This document shows, piece by piece, positions 35,123-47,100 of a stretch of DNA of 64,000 nt (within the stretch, counting starts at the first letter, position 1; each line of letters opens with the position of its first letter). The translations under genes and the position numbers were made by a program. The stretch comes from Sarcocystis neurona (Eukaryota > Apicomplexa > Conoidasida > Eucoccidiorida > Sarcocystidae). The DNA lies in assembly GCA_000727475.1 (NCBI GenBank), contig KL647302.1, positions 2,117,234 through 2,181,233 of the forward strand, given 5' to 3'. Under the pieces are notes generated by a model. The model was not told the DNA's origin. It was given only the letters and a program-made list of their open reading frames with translations, and did not search any database.

Positions 35123-38100
35123 GTGGGTTCCGTCTACACGTGCGCGAGTATATTGACGCCGGGGTGGTGCGGCAGGGCTCACCCGCAGCTTCTATCCGTC
35201 CTTTACAAGCCATAAAATCTTGTTTTATCTCGACGTGATCTTCTCTTTCACCAGAAGTGAACTTCCGCGCCCTCTCTCTTCGTTCCTGCATCACTATACC
35301 ATATGCCCACAACACCCCTTCGCGGCCCTTCGCACATCGATTCTTCGTACCAGCGCACTACCCGCAGACTCGTGGATTGTACTCGTATGGATATGGGCGC
35401 ATGTTCACGTGTAGCCAAGCGTGTGCCTTTACACACGTATATATATGAATATATATATATATATAGCCTCATATGCCTCCACGTACTTGTGTAGTAGAGG
35501 CGCGGATAGGGGGCCGTTAGGTGGAAACGCGTCCGCGCTGACGCGCCGACGCGGTCCAGATAGATACACATACGTATGTGTACATGTATGTATATGTGGA
35601 CACGTGTTTCGGCCGAGTATTTTTCGAGCACATACGCACGGAAGGACACTTTGGTTGTGTGCTGCTTCGCCAAACAAGAAGAAGTGACGGCTTATGGCCC
35701 CCGGGGGTCTCTTCCCGTACGACGTCGGACTGCGTGTGCTGCGGCTGGCTGTATGCCTGCTGCCTCTAGAACGACAGACGCGTCTGTCTCTTTTTTGTTC
35801 GGGTGTACATACACCGCATAGGCACACCCCCAGGGCAGTTGCAAGTATTACTTTCCTCTTGTGTACATTTCGTGTGTATGAGTAGAACAAGCAGACATCT
35901 GTTTTTGCGTTCTTCAACACGCATGTGCGTGTATATGTGTGTGTTTTTGTGGAATTGATTCGTCCTGTATTTCTGCTGCGCGTGCTTCTATTCTAGGCCG
36001 TCGTAGTCCTCATCCTTCCCTGCGTTTCTCCTATATTATCTCCACATATACAGCAGCGGGGACACCTTTGAGGCCGTATGCGTGTACACACACACCGAGA
36101 AGTGGAAACAAGTAGTTGTACATCGTTGGACACATAGACGGGCAGCGCGCGTCTTTTTACGTGTGCTTGCGGTGCCACAAGTGGGTCTCTTCATGTCTGT
36201 CTGGGTGGGTTTACATACGCATCTACGTGTATGGATGGATGGCCTATGTGTGTTTTATGCGAGTACCTTCGCACGTCGGTGATGCGCCAGCATGTGGTGG
36301 TCGTTTCCTTGCTTTGCGGCTGGTGTGTGTTTTTGCATGGGCTCTTCCGCTTCTTTCTTTGAACCTTCTTTCTGCGCCATTCGTTTACCGGGGTTTTCGT
36401 TGTGACTTGTTTTTCTCAGAGATTTCAAGTCCGGCCTGACATGCCACCTCGGGCCGTGCACCAGCTGCTACGCGAGCTGGAGGAAGCACGCCTGATAAAA
36501 CAGCAAGAAGTGCTGCGACGCGCGCATGCGCTTGCGCTGCAGCAACAGCAGCAACACCGCGAGGGAGCTTCTGGGGGCGTCTCTCCGTCGTCTTCGTCTG
36601 CATGTGCGACGCCACCGCTCGGCGGTGGGGCAGCAGCGGAGCGCAGACATCCGCAGCAGGAAGGTGGACGGCGGAGTCGGGGACAGCAACAACAACAGCA
36701 GCAGGGACAGCCTGTGACAGGGGAGGCGGCAGAAAGTGAGAAGAGGAAGAAGAAAAAGAAGAAGGCGGTTTTTCCCGAGGGCCCCGGCGGCTGGGGGCCT
36801 GAAGCAAAAAAGACCAGCAGCAACGCCGCAGCAGCAGCAGCCGCAACAGCAGCACCAGCTCCGTCAGCTGTTGCTCTGTCTCATACGGGTCAAACTGCAC
36901 TTAAAAGTCCCGCCGACGTCTCTCGAGCCTTGAAGCTTCTTCCCACACTCTCGCAGGACAAGTGAGAAAGGAGCCACGCCCTGTGACTGGCAGCAGCAGT
37001 TCCCTCCGTATGACTCTATCTGCCAGAAACTCCGCCGAGTACCGCGTACTGGGGTGTATGTACATGTGCCAACACGTCTTCGACGTGCGTCGTGGTCACG
37101 TCGGATTATAAAGATCCACATTAAATGGGTCGTCTATGATACACCTGGTCATCGCGACAAAATTGTACTGACGCGCATAGCTACACTTTACGTAGGTGGA
37201 GAGCGCTTCAGAGTTGAGGACGTGGCGGACGGGACACATACGTGAAACAACAGCGAAGCTTTGCCCGGAGATGCGCAGGGTACTACTCACACGTATTCCT
37301 ACGGGGTTCTAGTATCGTGAAGAAAAAGAAGTGTCCTGCGCACTACAGAAGCGATATGAGTGCCCTGGAATATACGTACACTTGGCAGACAGAAGAGGGG
37401 AGAATATTACGGTCGTAGGCGTCAGGTCGGACGCGCAGAGACGCGCTCTGTACGTGTGAGAAGGTTGTGCTGGCAAGAAAAGGTGACCTCGCGATGCGTC
37501 CTCTTCGTCCTCTCTCTATCTATATATATACATATATATATTTATGACCGTATACATCTGTATGTGGAGTATCACCAGGTATGTATGTGTGTGTGTATAT
37601 GAACACGTACGTACAGAGCCGCGCTGTATACGTATGGGAAGGGTATGCTGACAAGAGGAAGTGACCTCGCGCAGCTTCCCATTCTGTTTCTCTCTATATA
37701 AATCCATATATATATATGTATACACGTATACGTGTGTGTGTGAAGTCGCACCAAGTGCGTCTATATTCGTGTCTATGAACATTTGGGAGCGTGTGCGTGC
37801 GAGGGCACGAGATGGCGGGTCTACGCTGGGGTGTACGTACACTTGCCGAGGACGTACAGCCGGACGCAGTGGTCGTTGCGGACGCATGCAGACGTAGAAA
37901 ACGCGTAGAGGGAGGCAGAGGCAGCGGCTTTACGAGCTCTTTACATGTATGCTGCGGTCGGGTAGATTTTCCCACTGAAAGTAGGGAAGAGAAGAGAAGG
38001 TCGAGAGGGGACCGCCGAATGTAAAGCTTCATCGCAGACAAGCAACGGGCGTCGCGTAACGGAAGCACTGGGGTTGTCAGCAGCAGCTGCAGTCGTTGAA

Positions 38101-41100
38101 CAACAGCAGGAGCAGCAGCGGCAGCAGCCATCTCCTGCACCCCACAGCAGCAACAGGCGGCGCCAACAGCAGCGTCACCACGCAGCAGCCGCAGCAGCAT
38201 ACTATCACTAGCAGCTATCCACCGGTCACATCATCGGCGACACAGCAGCTATGCGAGGTGGGGCTACCACCAGGAGTCGCGGAGTGTTGCACGTCAGTGG
38301 CACACGATCACCTGCGTCGCCGGGCAGCCCGCGTAGACACCAAACTCTTTTCAGCAGCAGGGGAAAAAAAGGCGCTGCGACAAGGCTGCTGCTTGGCATG
38401 TACAGCCCGTTTTCGTAGCCGTCGAGATTCGTTTCTTCCATGTAGCAGATCTGTCTTTCTTCTGTGCTGGGAAGTGATTCAGCGGCGTTATATATGTATG
38501 TGTATTTGACAGATACTGCAGTTGAAGCGATGCACTTTTGCCGCTGTAGTTGGTCCTCTTGTCCAGCTGCTGATATTTCCGGGATGGCGGTGCTTGAGTA
38601 AGCCGGGGTACTGCTATAAAGTTGCCCACTGCTGCTGCAGCTGCCGCAAAGTATTTGCCTCCTGCTCTTGATCGCGCGTCGAGTAGAACAATGCAGTGGA
38701 CCATACCTTCGCGTCCTGTTTTACACTTTGCTCTTGTTAAGAGCTGCTAAAGTTCATCTTCCTGTTAGAGCGCCTCTTCTGGTGCTTCTGCAGGAAGCAG
38801 CAGTGTTCGGAAGTCGCTCCTCACCCATATTTGTAGCAGCTCATACATCTGAGTCCATCTGCACACATTGCAGGGCGGTTCTTCCGCCCGGCCGACGGCT
38901 GTAGTGTATGCGAGGACGCCTGGAGTATATGAGCAGCTTTCGACTTTTGAGTCTTTCCACACTCGAGCACATTCTCCTCTGCCTTGTGATGCGCTGTTTT
39001 TTTGGCTCCGACACGCGTGGACGCTTCCTTCTTCGTCCCGTCCTTGTTGAGCGTGCTGTACCGTTTGTGGAGGCTGCTACTGGTGCAGGCAGGCGGAGCT
39101 GCTGGTGGGGCTGCTGGCGACGCCTGACGGACTGACGCGCGTCCAGGAATTGAAGGACGCGGGGCGTTTGTCTTCAGCGTTGGTGCAGCAGGCACTTCGA
39201 AAATATCGCGAGCAGCAGCACCAGCAGAAGCAGTTGCTAGCATCGAGCAGCAGCGCAGGCGGACGAGCGAGAGAAGGAGCAGACCATGGCAAGAACGAAG
39301 GAGACGCAGAAGCGTCGCTGGCAGGGACGTCAGGTGGTCGCGACGATGCGGTGTGGAGAGGGAAGAGCGAGGGTCGCAAAGAGGCAGGCAGCAGCAGCTG
39401 CCCGCCGGCGACACAGGGGACCGAACCTGGATCGCTTGGTGCAGAGCAGAAGCGGCCACCGTTTGTGAAAGCGCTGCATGCGTGGACCTGCAGAGAAGAC
39501 GCCTGGGCAGCTGCAGTGACGGCCGCTGCAGCAGGTGTGGGGTGCTTGCCAGCCGCAGCGGCAAGAGTGTGTGCCCCGGCGGGAGCCGCAGGGCTGACAG
39601 CAGCAGGTGAGGCAGCAGCCGCAGTGGCAGCAAGCGTGGGAGGAGCAGACGCCGCAGGTGGTGACTTCGGGTGGCGCGACGGTGCCATCGGAAGTGGCAA
39701 CCTTCAGAAAGCAGCGTCCATCAGCAGCAGCTGGCTAGACGAAGCTGCTGGTGCTGATGGACGCGGGGGACCGGACTTTCTTCTACCTTCCGTATACTAT
39801 GTGGAGCGGACGGGCGGCGTCGTGGCGACTCCGTCATACGCTGACGAATCTTCTGGCGACGCGTTCTTTCCTGCGGGCACGTCGACAGGAGCTGCGGGAG
39901 GCGCGTTCAGACATAGAGACGACGGGCGCTATGTAAGTGGCAGTGACTTGCTTGAGGCAGCAACAGGCAGAAGAGAAGTAGCAGCAGCAGCAGCAACACA
40001 GTCCTCTTCTGTGCTGTCTTTGAGGCGACTGCAGGACGTGGCAGGTGTGGGGAAGGGAAAGTGGCCAACTGCCGCGACGCAGGAGTGGGGGCAGTGGCAG
40101 CACCAAGTGCAGCGTTTCCAGCAGCAGCAGCACCTGTTTCTGTCTGGTGTGCAACAACGGGTGCTGCAGGGGAGTGCAGACAGCAGCGCGCTGCTGCATA
40201 CGTCGAGCCGTTGCAGTCGACTTCCTGCTGCCGCCTTGGCATCGCAGTGGACAACATGCAAGTCTCTTGCCATGGGTGATGGAGCTGGCGGCGCAGAGCG
40301 TGCTGATCTCGCCCGTGACACTACTGCTGCTGCAGACCTCCGAGCTACAGGCCCACAGATGCAGACAAACGCTGGAGCAGCGGCGAGCGTTGAGAGCAGC
40401 AGCAGGGGGGGAAGAGGGGAGAGAGGACTGTCCTCGGCGCCGCTGTACAGCAGCAGCAACATGAACGCGTGGAACACATCGGCAGCAGGACCGCAGGGAG
40501 CAGCAACGAACACGGCGCGCGTCGACCCTGCTGCACTGCTGTTTTTCGGCAGAGGCGTCTCTTCTGTGACCGACGACTCGCCAGTGCCCGCTGCAGCGCC
40601 AGCTACGAGTGAAAAACAGAGCGGACTTCCTCCTCGTCGTCAGTTGAGCAAACTGGATACGTATATTCAACGCCTTGTGGAGCTGACGATGCGCAGACTC
40701 GGCGCCGCCTATGGGGGACGTCTTTATCTCACCGACGAGGCAGAGATCAGATCGATTCTCAAGCAAGCTCTCAAAGATCGACTTAGGTACAGTCCTTCTG
40801 CTTAGCATATATACACGTGTATGTGTGTACGGGTGAAGAGAGACGCACCTGGACGTTTCGTTGAAAAAGAGCGAGCTAGACACGAACACGTGTAGAGACA
40901 GATAGACAGACGTACCTGTTAGACGTCTTCCTCTCGAGAAAGAGAGAAAAAGAGAGAGTAGAGAAGAGAATATGGCCAGGTACACGTAGACACACACACA
41001 TATTTTCTGCGACTCTAGGCAGCCTCTCTGTGCGTACACCCGCGGGGATGCGACTGCTGGACGGAAGCAGCGACTGGCAGATACAAATACAGCAAGTGTA

Positions 41101-44100
41101 TGTAGAAAAGCAGGGAGTCGCATTTGGTCAGAGATAAAGAGAGGGAGAACGTGTGTGTATCACTACATACGAAGAAGGGGGTAGCGGTGAAGTTTGCAGC
41201 GACGTCTGGACGGCAGAGTTCCCTACGCCGCTCTTTCTGCACGCTACTTCTTCGGGCACATACGTATTTGTGTCTACACAGGTATGGATGTGTTTTTTGT
41301 GAGGGTCTACGTGCATGTGAATGTCCTGCGGCTGAAGTCCTGCTGGTAGTCGAGTGCCGAGAAATTGACTTGTGGAAGTAATGCGGCCTCCTCTCGCAGA
41401 AGTGGAAGATTACGCTGGTAGGTGGACTCTTCTTCTCGTGTAGGAAGTAGCTGACCCGTGGGTGATACCCTTTTTCTCTGTGCCTTCGCACTTCAGCTGG
41501 GACTGCACTTTCTTGTCCGTCGAGGTTTGTCTGCGGACACGTGCAGCTTGAAGTGTACGTACACCTGAGCATGTCTTCACAGAGCGCGTGCGAAGTTGTT
41601 TCCGACCCCTGTGGCTCACTGACGCACCACCCGGCGGGACGTGGGAGCCGCAGAGGAGGTGCGGCTTTTAATCTTGTTTGTGTAGATTTTTTTTGCGGGT
41701 GCAGGTACGCTCCTGTGTATTTGTTCTCAGCAGGGTACACGTACGCACATACACACCTACAAAAGTATGCATGCAGGGATAGTGTATGTGTCGGACTGCA
41801 GGTGTACTCTTCTTTGCTGGACACAGGCACCGAAGTAGGTGTGGCTGTTCATCTTCCATCAATATAAAAAGGTTCTTGTTGGGACAGAGAAGGCCACGTT
41901 TTTTCTTCAGCACTGTACACGTGAAGGCGCTTTGTGATTTGCTTCTGCAGTGAAAATTGTCGAGTACTACCTCGGGGGTGTGGTTGGACTCCCTCGACCC
42001 AGGCCGTAGACGTGACCTGCATGTCTCGCGCGCTGCCTCACTTAGCAGCAGCCCACCTGTGGACGTGAATGTGTGTGTTCATCCTTCGCCAACCTGGCAG
42101 CCAGTAGGAGGCACCGGTGTCGTTTTTCTCAACGTCAGACAGCGACTTGTCAGTGCCACCTTCTCTGCCCGTCTTTCCTTTCTAGGCGCGTCGACCGGTG
42201 CAAGCTTAGACGCATCACCTCCCCGTGTGTTATTGTATCTACACACACGCGTATGTACAGGCCGAACCAGTTTGTTTATACACGTGCCTCCAGTTCGTTC
42301 CTCGGTGCAGCGTCATGAGTTAGCTGTACGCGTTTGACCATCCTACTAGCAGACCACGTGTGTGGGGGGGCAAGTTTTTTGGCGATGAAGCAGCGGCCGC
42401 ATGTGCTGTTGTGTGGAAGCTGTAGACCTGTTGCGCCGTCGAGAAATACGCTCCGCGCGACGGAAGCTCGAACATTCGATAATGCGGAAGGACGTTTATC
42501 GTGCTGACGTCAACTGCTGGAAGTGCTGCTGATGTGTGCTCGCTTCTTTCTCGCCCCCACGCACGGCAGTGTCTCTCCTCTTGTATTCAGATAAGAAAGA
42601 TGACGCGTCCCGCGCTGGACCGTCATCCGTCACTGCCGAGGTGTAGTACAGGAACCAGTGTGCGCCTTCCTGTTCCTCTATACGGTGTATGTATATATGT
42701 CACACGCACACGTGTATGTGCATGTGCATACATATGTACACGTGTGGATATGTAAGTGGATCTGTGTGGTATATAGGGGGCGTCCCTTACGTGTGGGAGC
42801 GCGTACGAACGGATGCGTTTGCCGGGACGACGGCGGCAGAGAGAAGGAGAGACATGTGGTCTGGTATAAAGAGCGCGGGGGAGACTTGGGGAGAAAAACA
42901 GACACATAGAGAGACAGACAGAGCGAAAAACAGACAGACAGAAAGAAAGATTGACAGAGAGAAAGATTGACAGAGTGAGAGGCGGATGTGAAAGTAAACG
43001 AGCTCCGGAAGTGGAACTTCAAGACGAAGAACGTTTCTCCACATGTAACATAAATCGGGAGGGGAGAGTGGGCTGCACCCGTGTGTTTTAACGTGGAGTC
43101 GACCACATATATACAAAAGACATGTTTGTGTCGTTCTTCGCCACGTTTACGTACATATACGTGTATATTTTTTTGCGGTGTAGGGTACATACAGGCGTGG
43201 AAATACACAGTAGTGCCGTCGTCTGGCTTGTACGTCTGCGGTGTCCAACATGTATGTATACACATTTATATGTATGTATTAATACGTAGTAACAGGAGTG
43301 TACGTCTGTACTCCAGATTGCTAATATGCCGAGAGGTGCAGGTGTGTCGGAGGGGGACGTGCGAAAGACTGCATGTAGGTTTCCGTGGAGAATGAGGAGG
43401 AGGAGGACGTCGCGTTTTGTTGCTGCTGCTGCTTGTGTAGGGCGATGGCGCCTACTTTGTGCGCGTTAGCGGAGTATCGGGCAGAGCGACACCTGCAGCG
43501 ACTGGTGGCTGCAGCAGAAGCAGAGCAGCGTTCTCTCGGAGAGGAGCGAGAGGAGGGAGGGGAGCGGTCCACGCTGCTGGGCGGCAGCAACACGGGGAGC
43601 CGTGGCCCGCGGGGGAGTCTGCAGCAGCAGTTCTACGCTGCTGCGTCTGCCATGCGAGATTCTGCCGGCGAAGAGCTGCTTGAAGGGGAAGCGCATGCGC
43701 AGCGGGTGTTCGGGTCAAGGAAGCGCAGCCACGCGGACGTGTGGCAGTCGCCTGCCGCTGCTGACGGCGACGCCGCGGACGGAGCACTTGCAGCTGCAGA
43801 TGATTTACCGCGGGCCCACACACAGGGACTGGGGGCAGGGGGAGACGCGCTGCTGCCGAGGAGAAGAGAGAAGCTTAGCGGCAAGAGTCCGCTGCAGCGC
43901 CTGGCAGTCTACCAACGTTTTGATGAGCTGCATGCCCTCTTTATGCAAAGAGAAAGTGACAAGCTGCTGGTAGGCCACATCTACGTCTGTACGCGTATGG
44001 CCAGACCTGCAGCAGAAGTAGCACGGGAGCGGGGAAGGGTTATGGACACGTGAACAGGTGCATACGTGTGCGTACGGGTCCGCGTCTCTTCCGTCGGCAC

Positions 44101-47100
44101 TTGCATATATATACACCTATATATATATATATATGGATACCCACACAGGCGCCGAGGCAAACACGTGTTTGCTAGGGAGTTTTGCAGGTACAACCCTCCA
44201 TGGACATGTTATGCCTGGCGTACGTACGTCTTACGGAAATGACTTTTTTGTGTACGTATGGAAGGAAATCTTTCGTCTACGTGTGTAGAGGAGTTCTTCA
44301 TGTACGTAGGAGAGGCCTTCAACGACGCGCTGTCGTTTGCACCTGCGGCTGCCCCACCACTGCTCCACCACTGCCGTATAGGGGTGTGCGGCTCTCGTCC
44401 TGGGCACTACCACTGCGTAGCGGTGATCGTACACGTGTGTGCGGCTGTCGCTCGCTGCTGCCGTGCAGGTGGAGCACTTGCGGAAGCTGCAGGAGCAGCA
44501 GCGGAAAGGGAAGGCGAGCCGAGCAAAAAACAAAGGAGTCCTCGCAACCGACAGCAGTGTGCAGTCTGCGCCGTTTATCCGGAACTCCGACGACACCCGA
44601 GAGGGACACGACGCAGGGGTACAAATTTAGACATATACACATATATATACATGTATACATATAAATATATGCAGATATACGCATATTTGGAGGGCGCATA
44701 GGTGTGTACATAGTTAAGTGTATATAAGATAGTCCACGGGTCACCCCACACGCGCACCTGTTATGGACGTGGAAACGTGTAGCTGTAGATATCTGCATGT
44801 ATGTTTTTCTTTCTTCTGTTTTGTCTGCTCTCATGCGTCCTTCCTCTTCCGCATTCCTCCGTCCTCATCCACCGACACCCTGTGGATGCACGCAGACAAT
44901 TGACGGGGCAACCGAACTTCCGAGATTCTGCTGTTTTTCTCCGTTCGCGTCTCTCCGTCTCTCTGCACGTATTTCCCCTTCGCAGCGCTCACGACCGCCT
45001 GTGCGCACACGGGTGCGGTGTTGCCTGTGAATGTGCTTGTATATAGGTGTACGGGTCCCGTGTGGTGGTCCCTTGCAGGGATAGCGGCTCGTTGCTTTTT
45101 CCGGCAGAAAAAAGCGCGAAGGAGGTCTTTTGTTCTTCGCTAATTTCGTGTTCGACTTGTGGTGGAAAATTTGTGACCTCAGGTAACGTATCCGGCGGGC
45201 AGCGCGGTTTCTGCGCGTGGGGCTGCCAACGAAGCCGCTGCTGCTGCTGTTTTCGCGTACCTTGAGAAGCAGGCGGTGCTACTCAACGGCAGCAGCATCA
45301 GCGGCGAGGCAGACCCAAAGCTCGCGCTTCTTTCTGCAGAAATACAGCTGGAATTGCGACAACGCCAACTGGCGGAAATCGCCGAGGAAAAAGCTATCGA
45401 ATTTGCCAAGGTATTTCAACGCGATTGCGACTGCTCACACACACACACACAGACACAAACGCACACACACACCCACACACGTATGTATATACATGCACAT
45501 AGACACGTACACACACACGTACCCGCATATATATATATATATATACGCACGTACACGCATACCCACACACATACACACACACATACACACGCACATACGC
45601 ACACACACACACACACACACACGTACACACTCTTTTAGTATCCGTAATAGCTGCGAAAACTTCCACCTGTATATATTTGTGTGTGTATGCATTCGTGTCT
45701 GCAGGAGAGTTGTTTTGTATCTGCCTAGTATATCCACTTTTACAACGACACATTATCAACACGTTACACAGAAAACAAAGAAGGGTCTCTCTCACAGATG
45801 TCGACATATGCAGCTCATACATTCGCGTCGTCTGCGGTACCCGCGGCTCCTGGAAGTCGTTGAGGAAGAGTTTCCTGTGTTCGTGTGCCACTGTGTATTT
45901 GTCAAGGTGACACTCACGTTCATTCTTCTTTTGTGTTAGCGGTGTAGTAGTCGTTCTGCTGTCAACAGAGAAGTACGAGCCGCTCAAAAACGGAGGGAGC
46001 TTTCGGTTTAGATGTGTGATGCGTCTGTGTGTCCTGGGGATGTCTTTCGGAAGGACGGAAAGGCGTATCTCTAGGCGTTGTCTTGCGCAGCCGATCCCCC
46101 GAGTGATTGCATCAAACGAAGAAGAAGGACAATACTGACATGATGAACTTCGCATAGTGCACAAGAAGCACACGTCAAAATAGCAGCAACGAAGGTAGCG
46201 GTTGTACGGGAGGATGCGACAAAGGCCTGGAGAGCTTTCCTCTGTGTACTGCGCTGCATCAAGACTAGGACACCAGCAGAATTCGAGCGGAGATCAGCAA
46301 AACTGACCTAAGATTTCTTCACATGTGAAGATGTGGCAGTGTGTGTATTTGTGTGCGCACCCACTGCAAATGGAGCTTCATCCTACTGGGACTTCTATGT
46401 GCTTCTGTCTTTTTGCTAACCGTCGTGCCCTCGCGAACTTTTTTGCGAAGGGCGCTTTTAGCAGGTTCAGCGCAGCGTCCCACCTTCACCAGAGCAGTCG
46501 TCTTCCTGCAGCAGCTCTCTGAGCGACCACGTCAATTTCGTCGGACGCTGTGTCGACTGCGGTAGCTCTGTGTGTACTGTAGCCCTCTGCAGCTGTGCAG
46601 TCAGCAGTGACCGATGGATTTTGCGGTGTGTATTTTCCGCAGCCGGCGCGTAGGGCGCCAGGCAAACGGAGGAATCATCTAGCTGCACGCGTAGAAAAGC
46701 CGCAGGAGGGCGTTTCTTGCAAAGGACAACGCGTCCCTGCCATCTGGTCACATGTTCTTCTACGCTGCCTTTGTGAACGTTGGTAGTCGACACTGTCGAA
46801 AATGCTGTTTGATTCTGTTTTTCCGAAGAAGAACTGAGGGCCACTCATTCTTCGAAAGATGTAATTCTGACTCAGTCCCACCTGCGCAGTGTGCGTCCCT
46901 ACAGCTGTGCGCTGCTGCTGCTGCTGCAGTGGTGAGGTACAAGGTACACGTCAGCCGCTGTTGTTGCTGGCCGCTACTTTGTCGCTATGTGGGACAAGAT
47001 ACTCGTGCCGCTCTAGCGCTGTCGTTAGACACGTGCTGCACATTGCTGCGAACATATTAGCCAGGCCAATAATGATCCTCTCTACGAATTTTCTGTTCGT

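Noticed and set aside
39834..41123. 429-codon minus-strand ORF opposite TAF4-like exon 3
   Set aside because: The plus-strand exon has phase-compatible splice sites and a helical block. The minus frame is Cys/Leu/Arg-rich, typical of the antisense of CAG repeats.
45276..45638. Thr/His repeat tail of an ORF at 45411-45638
   Set aside because: It is read-through of exon 6 into a CA microsatellite beyond a clear donor.
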